Source: Cyclostephanos tholiformis (Eukaryota; Bacillariophyta; Thalassiosirophyceae; Thalassiosirales; Thalassiosiraceae). Taken from it: 10,278 bases of DNA. The notes under the pieces were generated by a model that worked only from the letters and a program-made list of their open reading frames with translations, had not been told where the DNA came from and searched no databases. The stretch covers positions 1-10,278 of the forward strand of contig JALLPB010001326.1 of assembly GCA_036939975.1 (NCBI GenBank), read 5' to 3'. Shown here piece by piece: positions 1 to 9,082 of this stretch. The position numbers were made by a program, and so were the translations under genes. Within the stretch, counting starts at the first letter, position 1, and each line of letters begins with the position of its first letter.

Positions 1-383
1 AAGTCTAAAAAGACGCTCGTGGGGTCATTTTTTGCCTCCGCCCAGAATAAACGATGTTACTCAGACTTTTTGTTTATATCATCAAGTCTGTATGTTAAAC
101 TAAATTGCTAGTCAACATTTCCTTTTTTTGATTTCTCCTCATGATACGTCCCCCAATAGGTCTTTACTGATGGAGGAAGGAAAATTCCAACGAAGTTGAG
201 GGAGGGAAAACACCTACCTTGCACGCGGCAAGTGCTGCTTACTGTTTCGCAGTTATGTTACCTCTCGCCGTAATCGCCAGAATTGCATCTTTCGGACATC
301 CTGAAAAATTTTCCTGCTGAAATAATATAATTGGGTGAATTGCGATTTTTTCCCCTCTCTCTCTCCGGCATCATTCCTACTAC
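1..383. other. AT-rich stretch with no supportable gene
   Basis: No open frame of useful length and no recognisable motif was found on either strand. The sequence contains short T- and A-runs and a pyrimidine-rich (CT)n run at about 354-364. It probably includes the 3' untranslated region of the minus-strand gene that ends at 384. No AATAAA signal is visible on the minus strand close to that stop codon. Short reading frames and splice-like AG/GT dinucleotides occur but have no protein-level support. Confidence 0.5.
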
Positions 384-608
384 TTATCTATTAGTCCCAA
401 AGAATTCACTCTCCCTTTCCTCGCAATACTTAGCGTACTGAACGGTCCAATCATCCACTTCCTCGTCCTTAATGTCAGCGTCGATACCGGCTTGGACCAC
501 ATTCTCGTCCAAATACTCCTGATATTGAGCAGCCCAGTCGTCAGAATCGACTCCGGGATCAAGAGTCTCTCGATGGGAATCATCCCCGCGATCCATCTTA
601 ACTTCCAT
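384..608 (-). CDS. Small acidic protein with two DDWxxQYxxYxxE repeats, family unknown
   Basis: This is a single uninterrupted frame of 74 residues. I chose the ATG at 608-606; the frame runs upstream to a GTG at 638 but has no earlier ATG, and a TATA-like box lies at 642-649, just upstream. The protein is rich in Asp and Glu. It contains two copies of one motif: residues 23-35 (DDWAAQYQEYLDE) and residues 52-64 (DDWTVQYAKYCEE), 29 residues apart, sharing D, D, W, Q, Y, Y and E at equal spacing. No signal peptide or membrane segment is seen. The spaced aromatic and acidic residues suggest two short amphipathic helices, perhaps a binding module, but that is inference. I do not recognise the family. 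It lies downstream of NAXE on the same strand, 154 bases from that gene's stop codon. The internal repeat is the main argument that it is a real gene; a chance frame remains possible. Confidence 0.5.
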   Translation of the reverse strand: MEVKMDRGDDSHRETLDPGVDSDDWAAQYQEYLDENVVQAGIDADIKDEEVDDWTVQYAKYCEERESEFFGTNR

Positions 609-641
609 CGTCTGGCGCGTACCGCAATATGGAGGCACCTT

Positions 642-649
642 TTTTTATA
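642..649 (-). promoter_or_regulatory. TATA-like box upstream of the small acidic gene
   Basis: On the minus strand the sequence reads TATAAAAA, 33 to 40 bases upstream of the ATG at 608. If it is functional, transcription would start very close to the ATG and give a leader of only a few bases. The A/T run could also be chance in this AT-rich spacer. Confidence 0.35.
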
Positions 650-762
650 CCCGAACACGCGATATAAAAGAGCTTTTAATTAAGAAAACAAAATACATGC
701 AAGGCGATATGATATATAATGTCCGCTCTCCATTGTGGAGCCACATCACCCCCCCGGGGCGG

Positions 763-2296
763 TTAAATTTCCATCACTTGCGATTTCCCTGGATAGGGCG
801 GCATCTAAGCACGTTCCCGATATTATTTCGTTCAATGCACGGATGAATGAATTTGTTTAGAGCGAGAGAGAAATGCCTATCTTTTCGGCTTTCGGGGACC
901 CCAGTTTCCGGATATATTATGCAAAAGCAACACATAGCGAACAAAAAAAAAAAAAAACGAGGACACGACACTTCCAACGAACGAAACATCATTCCACCCG
1001 GGCATGATGAATTCACTCCCACTCACTCTGATGCCGTACTTTTCCGCCAACGCCGGGGGGAGGAATCTACCCCCGATGAAGTGCCTGCCCCTAAACGACT
1101 TAACGAACGGCTTCGGCGCCGTGAGGCTCACCAGCACGTCCGGTACTAAATTCGCAGCCGTCGTCGTCATCGTCTTCCCATCATCACCATCCACGTCCCA
1201 TCCCGACGGAACGTCGACGCTAACCAATATCGTCGATCCGTCCAGTCGTCGACGCATGTCCATCATACCCGATATCGCCGACGCGAACGGCTCGCGCGGT
1301 TCCGATCCCGGACGGAACGAGAAGCCGAAGACGGCGTCCACGATGACGTCGTAATGCGAGTCGTCGTCGTCGTCTCCTCCTTCATCCGCCTCGATCGCGG
1401 TCGTGGTCGTATTCGCGGTCGTGGTCCCGGGCACTCGATCGAGGATCGGTATGCCCAAATCCTCGCACTGTCGTACCAGGTTGACGAAGTGCGCCTTCGA
1501 CGAACGGACGGGATATACCACCGTGGCGTCTATGCCGAAGTGGCATAGGTGACGGGCCGCGACTAGTCCATCGCCGCCGTTGTTACCGGGACTAGATGGG
1601 AAAGACGGATGAAAGGGGGAGGGTGAGAGAGAGAGAGAGAGAGAAGAGGAAGGGGGGTTATCGATACGACGTCTCCCCCGTAAGCCACGAGAGTTGTAAT
1701 CTTACGTTCCATCCCCCGATGGGAAAAATACAATATTAGGGGGACACGCGCATCGTTTTCGAGTCACACGTCACGCACGCACGATTAGGAACGAAAACAT
1801 GCCACACTCACCCGCATACCAGCAGGGCGCGCTTTTTCTTCCTATTTCCACATACGCCATCATCATCCCCCCCGTCGTCGTCGACGACGACGACATCGTA
1901 CACTGCCTCCGCCACCGCAAGTCCCGCCAGCTCCATGAGCTGCTCGAGGGAGAAACCGGGGGACGACATCAGCTCGGCGTCGAGGGCCGCGGCGTCGCGC
2001 GCATTGAGATATCCGACGTCCATGGCGATGCGCGTGTCATCCCTCTCCGGTAGTACCGGCGGGACCAACGCGCCGAGGACGGATGGGTCGTTCGCGCTCG
2101 AAGCGGCGAGTGACGATTTCGATTGGGATCGAAATGACGCGGATGCCATCGCGTAGGCGGGTAATGAAGCGAGCGACGATGACGACGACGACGACGACGA
2201 ATACGACGACGATGGTAATGATCGGTGGGGGCTACGACGGGCTGTGGCGGCGGATGTGGCGACGAGGAGGGCGGTGGCTTTTGCCAACACGGCCAT
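763..2296 (-). CDS. NAXE: NAD(P)H-hydrate epimerase (NAXE, YjeF N-terminal domain), three exons
   Basis: The exons, in transcript order, are 2296-1812, 1591-1027 and 804-763, giving 363 residues. Introns are 1811-1592 (GTGAGT...TAG) and 1026-805 (GTGAGT...TAG). The enzyme interconverts R and S epimers of hydrated NAD(P)H so that the partner dehydratase can repair them. Residues 1-20 form a hydrophobic Ala-rich presequence, followed by a poly-Ser stretch (about 29-41) and a low-complexity linker. The domain starts near YLNARD (96-101), then FSLEQLMELAG (115-125). Intron 1 splits the Gly162 codon inside VCGPGNNGGDGLVAARH (160-176), the conserved nucleotide-binding loop. Further motifs are DAVFGFSFRPG (247-257), VSVDVPSGWDVDG (285-297) and LTAPK (318-322). 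Exon 3 supplies MPPYPGKSQVMEI (351-363), the family's usual C-terminus. Acidic insertions at about 138-147 and 231-239 are unusual. The presequence suggests organelle or ER import; I cannot tell which. The family call is firm. Confidence 0.93.
943..957. repeat. Poly-A run inside NAXE intron 2
   Basis: There are fifteen consecutive A on the plus strand, which read as poly-T in the NAXE pre-mRNA. The run lies within the 222-base intron 2. If the intron were retained, it would add a short Phe run to the protein, because the frame stays open to a stop at 879-877. Confidence 0.85.
1625..1644. repeat. (GA)n microsatellite in NAXE intron 1
   Basis: This is a pure GA dinucleotide run of about 20 bases. 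On the coding (minus) strand it is a (TC)n polypyrimidine stretch roughly 30 bases before the intron 1 acceptor, where it could serve as the polypyrimidine tract. Confidence 0.85.
2178..2219. repeat. (GAC)n-type trinucleotide repeat encoding poly-Ser in NAXE
   Basis: These are imperfect tandem GAC/GAT triplets. Read on the minus strand they encode the Ser-rich stretch of the NAXE presequence region (about residues 29-41), interrupted by a single Tyr. A tract of this kind is prone to length change between strains. It lies outside the catalytic domain. Confidence 0.7.
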
Positions 2297-2571
2297 CGTA
2301 ATCTTGTCCTGGCGTTGTTATGACGATGTCGTTATCATTAAAAATAGTACCTAGTAGTACATCATCTTCTCTCATTCAGGGTTCGGGTTTTTGATAAAGG
2401 GGGGAGAGAAATTAAGAGGGGGGCAAAATCGGGGGGATGCTTCCTTTTCCCTCCAAAATAAGAGAGAATTTCGAAGAGAAGATTATAATTTACCTACCTT
2501 ATCGTACCTATTGTAAAGAGATAGATACACTCTCGTAAATCTCGAGCTCTATGCTCTGATACCCCAAGCAA
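2297..2571. promoter_or_regulatory. Divergent intergenic region between NAXE and the FAD oxidase gene
   Basis: This 275-base spacer separates two start codons that point away from each other, so it must hold both promoters and both 5' leaders. It contains purine-rich stretches (about 2399-2436 and 2460-2485). A TATA-like TTATAATTT near 2484-2492 is in plus orientation, about 80 bases before the oxidase ATG. An AT-rich TATTTTTAATG in minus orientation lies near 2336-2348. None of these is a strong consensus, so the functional elements are inferred from position only. Confidence 0.5.
2551..2559 (+). promoter_or_regulatory. Minimal upstream ORF (ATG CTC TGA) before the FAD oxidase start
   Basis: A two-codon frame, ATG-CTC-TGA, ends 12 bases before the ATG at 2572 and is in the same frame. 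Its TGA also shows that 2572 is the first usable in-frame start for this exon. If the leader begins upstream of 2551, such a minimal uORF could reduce initiation at the main start. Whether it is transcribed cannot be seen from the sequence. Confidence 0.35.
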
Positions 2572-5265
2572 ATGATATTTTCCAGTATCGCAGCAGTCAT
2601 GCAACTAGAGCTTTCCTTCCTTCTTGTGGCCTGCGCTTCCGCCAAGCCACTCACTCGCCATAGCGACCGTGAGCTGGCGGAAGGCTGGCGAAGCGACTTG
2701 CCCTGGATCGACCTCACCGCCAAGCTCAGCCCGTCGGCATCACTTTTGGATACAAGTCCTGCTGATTTCATTGCAGAATGCCTATCCGAGTTTGACAGGC
2801 CGCTCTATGATCTTGACGGGACGCCGAATCGAACGAATCACGCCTTGATTGATCAGCCATCTGGCTTATGCGTTGATCATGTCTTCTGCGCATTTGAGGA
2901 TTGCTTTCCAGATCCAAATCCATCCAATCTCACCCTATCAAAATCCCTCGAGGATCTCTACTTATTGTCTGATACTACGTTGTACTCTGACCTCCCTTCG
3001 CCGTACAAAAACTGGATCGACGATCCATCCAACCCTAGCTACAACCTTCCCTCTAAGGTCCTATTCCCCGCTGTTGCATCGGACGTGGTGGCGGCGGTTG
3101 AGTTTGCCAAGGAGCATGGGCTTGAGTTGTCGGTGAAAAACTCAGGACATCATTATGCCGGAGCATCCACCAAGAAAAACACTCTCCACATCAACATGAA
3201 TCGGTATACCCGCTACGCAGATATGGATATCGGCATCTCCGATTGCTATCCCAGCAGTAACAACAGCGATAGCTTTAACGTGAACCTCAGCGACCAACCA
3301 TGCCGCCTTGCTTTGGCCAGAAACAAGAGCGCCTTCATCCGTGTTGGAGGTGGCGAAAACTGGGGTAAGTATTGAGTTGGATTACCTTTCGGACCTTAGA
3401 AAGATGCTTTTTACCTCGTTTACTCTTGATCCTATCTTTTGCTTGATTTTCAAAGATAAGAGCATTCGCGCTGTCAAAAGGGCTAACGAGGCCAACGAAG
3501 GAGGCTATAAGTATCACATTGTCAGTGGCGCCGCTGGAACGGTCAGCCCTAGTAAGTAAATTTAAGTAGGCCTTCGTGCACGAGCAGTCGCCATTCTTAA
3601 TCATTTTTCATGCATCGCTACCAGTGGGATGGACCTTCCAGGGCGGGCTGCCAGGAACTGCCGGTGGTAGACTCTATGGATTTGGTGTCGATCAAGTGTT
3701 GATGATTGAAATGGTCCTTCCCAACGGCAATCACGTCAAGTTCGGCCCGACTGAGTGGGAAACAGCCGAAGGCTATGATGTTCCGAAGACATTAAAAGTC
3801 TCTGGGGTTTGCCGCAGCAACCCGTATGAAATTGATGAAGACAATTGGGAATGGGAAGCATGCCCTGATGATGAGAGTCAAAACTTTGATGATTTATGGT
3901 TTGCGGTAAGGGGCGGTGGAGGAGGGACTTGGGGCGTTGTGACCTCAATTTACCTTCAGCTCCATGAGTACCGTCCTTTGGAATTATTTTCTCTCACTAG
4001 CTATATCTGCGCCACCGATGAGCCACCTGAAGTTCTTTCCGCATTTGGCGTGACTCTTTTGACATTTTTAATCAAGTTTTTCCATGACCCCAACTCCATC
4101 AATATTACCGAGGCCGATAGTAATGCGTGCAGTGGCCCACCTGCTGATTATATATTTTGTTATGGAAGAGATTCTGCCACGACCATGTTTGAAGCATGGA
4201 AGCAGTACCTCAAGAGTGCAAGTCAAAGTCTCATCGATGTAGGGATTCCGGAATCAAGTCTTGAGAAAATGCACTTATGCAATGCAACCATATTTTACGC
4301 TCCAGATATGTTTGACGCTTTATCTTTACCCCCTGGATCTCGTTACCAAGGCAAACTTCAGGACAATCCTATGCCAAACTATTACACAGACACAATAGGC
4401 CAGGGGAATGTAATCCTCCCAAAGAAATGGATGCTTGAGAATCTTGACGCTGTGATAGGATTTGAACTGTTGTTTCAACAATATGGAGCCAGTTTTCTTA
4501 TGGATGGAGGTCTGTACAAGGCTTTTGGGGGCCGCAGCAGCAAAGCGTCGAGTGATCAAGCAAACTCCTTATCAGAAGCTCATCGCGAAGGTGGTTTCAT
4601 GACATTTAGAATTACTCATGATAGCCTCTCATCCTTGTCATTTTATAGTGATCTGCTTCCAATGATGTATAATACATCTTCTGGCGACTCCTTTCCTGGT
4701 TTCATTGGGTCGAATCACGTAGGAACAAACACGCTTGGACCTCTCAAGAGTGACTGGACCGAGGCCTGCCCCATGGAATGGACTCTAGAAGAACGTGCTG
4801 ATAAATGTGAGTACCTAGATATATGAAATGGCAGCTAATTCCAAATCTTATTGGCCTTCTCTCATATATCTGGTTTTAACCATGTGAGAAACAGGCATTT
4901 CTACCCAAGAGGTGGTCTATGGGACAAAGTTGATGGAACGACTCCAATCAATTAAGGACGCGGTTGATCCCAACAAAATGTTTGATTGCAACAATTGTAT
5001 TGGCAATAAGGCAACCTCCAAAAGTCAAGAGGAGCTTTTTCTCGACACATCTCCAGCTGAAGCTGGTTTAAACACGACAATCTCTGCCACTACAGAGCCC
5101 GTGCCTACATCTACCGATGACATTCCAGCTCCTTCTGATGGTGCTCTTAACTCACCGGTTTCCGCACCTGTACCAACGGCTACGTCGGCTGCAATTTCTC
5201 TGTTCCTTGCAACAGGATATTTCCATTTTCTTTTCGGAGCTATTTTTTTCTTTAACTTGTGGTAA
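2572..5265 (+). CDS. Secreted FAD-dependent oxidase, berberine-bridge-enzyme-like, four exons
   Basis: The exons are 2572-3364, 3456-3551, 3625-4806 and 4895-5265, giving 813 residues. All three introns (91, 73 and 88 bases) are phase 1 and start GTAAGT or GTGAGT. A signal peptide is clear up to about ASA/K25; the second Met (residue 10, at 2599) is an equally good start. After a Cys-containing N-terminal extension comes an FAD-binding PCMH/FAD_binding_4 domain from about residue 158. His193 in NSGHHYAGAS matches the His that links FAD covalently in this family. The site of the second link (Cys in plant enzymes) appears to be Ser295 in GTVSPMGWTFQGG. GTAGGRLYGFGVDQV (307-321) and GGGGGTWGVVTS follow. 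The BBE-type C-terminal motif (about 697-728) includes DPNKMFDCNNCIGN. Residues 740-788 are S/T/P-rich and 789-813 hydrophobic, like a GPI signal or membrane tail. Several N-glycosylation sequons fit a secreted protein. The substrate is unknown; family members oxidise alcohols, sugars or alkaloids. Confidence 0.88.
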
Positions 5266-5542
5266 AGATGGCAAAGGCAAACAAAGCACAAATGCCAAAA
5301 GATTTATGTTTGTTGCAGTTGTAATAAATCATGGATAGCGTAATCACTTAATTTTGTAATAAATCATGGATATCGTGATCACTTCATTTTGATTTTTTTT
5401 TTACAAATTACACACACGTAGTCGAGAATATTACGAAGTTGGCTTTCCTTAAGTCCCGAAGTTCTGTTGCCGTTAGTCAGGGTGATGGGGGGGGAAGTGT
5501 GCATCCATATAGATTCAATTGTTATCATAGAGTGATAGTCGT
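5266..5542. other. Convergent 3' spacer between the oxidase and aminopeptidase genes
   Basis: This 277-base spacer lies between two stop codons that face each other. It holds the plus-strand tandem poly(A) repeat, a T-run at about 5393-5402 and a G-run near 5488-5496. No AATAAA is visible on the minus strand for the aminopeptidase gene, so its 3' end may use a variant signal and may overlap the oxidase 3' end. No gene is seen inside. Confidence 0.55.
5320..5389 (+). repeat. 35-base tandem duplication carrying two AATAAA signals
   Basis: Two adjacent 35-base units (5320-5354 and 5355-5389) differ at only three positions. Each carries AATAAA, at 5323-5328 and 5358-5363, so the polyadenylation signal of the FAD oxidase gene is doubled, 58 and 93 bases after the stop codon. 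A T-run follows. The duplication was seen directly; its use as alternative poly(A) sites is inferred. Confidence 0.85.
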
Positions 5543-8500
5543 CTATTTCAATCCGCGGCTTACGACCTCAAACAGGTCATTTGAGATGGGTTTCATCTCT
5601 GCCAGTTTTTGCAGTTCCATCTTCATCAAAGACCCCCTCTCATTGCTGTACCTCTTCCACCGGATCAAGGCGCCACCTATTCTCGACGAAAGCTGGGGAT
5701 TGAGTTTGTCTGTTTTCGCAATGATCTCTCCAAGGAACTTGTAACCTTCCCCCCCATCGGCGTGAAAGTGGGCAGCGTTTCCCGAAAACACACTTATCAG
5801 CGAACGACAGCGATTGGGATTTGTCAAAGTGAAATCTGGATGCTTGACCAATGCCTTAACTTTCTCGAGAGCATCGGGCAAGTCAGCCATTGCTTGGACT
5901 GCGACCCACATTTCAAATAATGGAACGAAGAAAAAAAAAAAGCTGTTATTGGACAAGATAGTTACACATCCAAAAGAGTGAGCGCAGCATCTTTACCTGT
6001 GAACCATTTATCAATGACGAGGGCATCACCCTGTGCATCATGGTAGAAATTTTGCAATGCCTCATCGCGACGATCAACGACACTCTGCTCCCCTTCCATT
6101 GACACCAAGCATGAAAGGGCCGCATAGCGATCGGTCATACCGCAGGATGTTTGAAATTGATTCATGGCGAGTTTCGACGCAGCCTCTCGTTCCTCGGCAG
6201 TTTCCTTGAGTGAGCACAGATAATCGAGCAAGACATTTCTCAGTCGGCGTTGGCCGATCGATGTGGCATCCAGTTTAATTTCGTCTCCACTGCTCTTCAT
6301 CGCCGAAGTGAGCTCATCGTATTTTGCGCGGATCGATGAGTGAAATTTACGCGCGATCAACTTCTTGACGTCACCACGGGCTTTGTGAAGGGACACGGGA
6401 TCTACGATGTCCAGCTCCTCGGCCATGGAAGATTCGGTCGGCAGGATCAACCCGTATGCTTGGATGGAATAATCATCAGTATCGAGGGTCAGAGTCCTTT
6501 GGAATGCGTTAAAGACGTGCTCCATGGTCTTGCTTTCGGATTGCACTCCTCGCATCGTTTGAAAAATAAGCGAGGTGTATAACTTTTGACCACTCTCCCA
6601 GCGGTTGAAACCGTCGGAGTCATTGGCAGCCAGGAAGGCCCAATCATTTTCTTCGTCGACAGAGGATCCGACGAGCTTTACTGGGGCAGAGAACCCGCGC
6701 AAGACAGATGGCAGGACGTCCCCATCCAATCCAGAAAATTCGAAAGTTTGCTCCTTCTCCTTCAATTCCAAAACCTTCGTCGGGACTACTTCCTCGCCAG
6801 AAACCTTATCGAGCAGTCCCACAGCAACAGGTATGTGTAAGGGCTTGGCACTGTTGCTCTCCTGGCTTAGCGTTAGATAAAAGGTCTTCGCCGATTCGTC
6901 GTACTTCGTAACGTATTTCACCGTGGGAGTGCCGCTCGTGCTATACCAGAGTCCGAATTGGGCAAGATCGGCGTTGTTGGCATCAGCCATCGCGCTCAGA
7001 AAATCATCGCAGGTTACGGCGCTTCCATCATGCCGCTTAAAATAAAGATCCATGCCTTTCCTGAAGCCGTCCTTACCCAGCAATGTGCGATACATGCGTA
7101 TCACTTCAGCGCCTTTGGAGTATACAGTTGACGTGTAAAAGTTGTCCATCGATATGTAACTCTCCGGACGAATCGGGTGGCTCATTGGCCCGGCGTCCTC
7201 AGGAAACTGCCGCGCCCTAAGGGCGTTGACGTCCTCGATACGCTTGACCGCGTGGCTATTCATCATGTCCCCGCTGAACTCCTGATCGCGGTAGACAGTC
7301 AGGCCTTCCTTCAGAGTGAGCTGCATCGATGCATTTTTACGCGCGTTTCAATGAGATTGAAGGAAAAGACCTAGTCGATGATGGTAATGGTAAAACAAGC
7401 GGGACGTACCTGGAACCAATCCCTGCACGTCACGCGATTCCCGGTCCAATTGTGGAAGTACTCGTGGCCCACGACAGACTCGATCTATCGAAAAAATGAG
7501 AAGAAGGATATGATGAAATTATGTATGATTGATTGCCTGGACAACATTTATATAACGCATCAAAAATGAGCGAGAGCAGTCACTTACGCGTTCGTAGTCG
7601 GAATCCGTGGCGGATTTGGGATCCGCCAGGGTCAGGGCGGTGTTGAAAACATTGAGTCCCTTGGAAGGCAGAGCGACGACGATAAAACATACGACGAGGT
7701 CGAAGCATTAGAAAGCAAAGTCCGAAAAGGAGTAAGAGTGCACTCCCACCCCTCCCCCTCCCCCAAAGGACGGGCATCGTTCGGCGAGTGACGCACCTTG
7801 TTCTCCATCGCACCCATGTTGAAATCGCTCACGGCCACGATGTTGTACACGTCGAGGTCGTACTCGAGACCGTACGTGTCCTCGTCCCACATCATCGATT
7901 TCTTGAGACTCGTCAACGCGTGATCGAGCTTCGAAACGTTCTCGGGCTCCGAGAACACCTCGAGATGCACCACGCGACCCGACGGTCGCGTGGTGTACGA
8001 CGACGACACGGAGCCGAGATTTCCGGCCTGTGATAAAAATATGATTGACGGACGGGGGGGGGTCGTGTCAGTGAGGCGAAAAAAGAGAGCGGCCAATTCG
8101 AGGCCATACGCAAACGGTGGGTATGATGGTGTCGGGCGAGTTGCAATAACATACCACGATGCAGAACAGGTAGCTCGGCTTCGGGAAGGGATCGCTCCAA
8201 GTGGCGTAGTGCCTCTTGCCCTCGCTTCCCCCTACTGTCCCCCCATCGACCTTGTTCCCGTTCCCGAGCAATATTGGGTACAGGTCGGCGTCCGCCTCGA
8301 TGCGTACACTGTCGAATATCGCCATGTTGTCCGGTCGATCGGGGTAGTAAGTGATGCGTCGAAATCTTGGTGGTGGTAGGGGGGGGGGGGGGGGGGAGGG
8401 GGGGGGAGGAGGGAGGACGATGAGGGGTAACGAAGGGGAGGGAGTGAGATGAGAGAGAACCATTTCCGCACACCATGAAATTAAGATCGAAATTAAACAC

Positions 8501-9043
8501 CATGAAAAATACAAACCCCGTCGTTATTCGAATCATATCGATGGTACGAAAACTCACCCCATCGCCTCGCACTGGGTGCAATACATCTTCCCGCTCTTGT
8601 ACAGTCCGCTGAGTTGGGTGTTCGTCTCCGGGACGATTTCGACGCGGGTTTTCAATTTTCTACCAGCGTCGCCACCTCCGCTCGCGCCGTCGCCCGGCAG
8701 GAGCAGCGTTTTCGAATATAACGTGAGGGCGTCTCCGTCGATTGCGTAATCGATGCCCTCGATCAGGTCGATGCCGTCGAGGGAGATGGAGAGTAGGGTG
8801 AGGGCATCGGCCTCGCCGTCGAGGATCAAATCTATGATTTTTTTTTCATGTTTTTTGTTTGTTTGTTTTTTCAACCGTGCATGCGCGACGACAGAGAGAG
8901 ATGTAGGGAGGAAAGGGATTCGGCGGGAAGGCGATGGGATCCAGTCGGTCGGTAGCGTGTGATAGGTGAGGGCGGAGAGGGGGGGGGGGGCGACGAAGGA
9001 TAGGATAAAAGCGAAGGAAAGGAATGAGAGACCCCAAAAGCCC

Positions 9044-9082
<39 letters not shown>

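Noticed and set aside
225..239. Short inverted repeat CTTGC/GCAAG in the left flank
   Set aside because: Five-base arms are expected by chance in a window of this size, and nothing around it suggests a function.
847..1548. Plus-strand frames opposite NAXE exon 2 and intron 2
   Set aside because: They are antisense shadows of the NAXE coding region; the minus-strand frame carries the conserved motifs.
1874..1891. Perfect 18-base palindrome of GTC/GAC triplets
   Set aside because: It lies inside NAXE exon 1 and arises where Val (GTC) codons meet Asp (GAC) codons in a low-complexity stretch. Coding composition explains it.
6366..6373. Full CRE palindrome TGACGTCA
   Set aside because: It lies within the large aminopeptidase coding exon. 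An 8-base match there is not evidence of regulation.
7913..8581. Long minus-strand frame through aminopeptidase introns 2 and 3
   Set aside because: It is in the wrong frame relative to the conserved PepN motifs and is kept open by low-complexity C-rich sequence in the intron.
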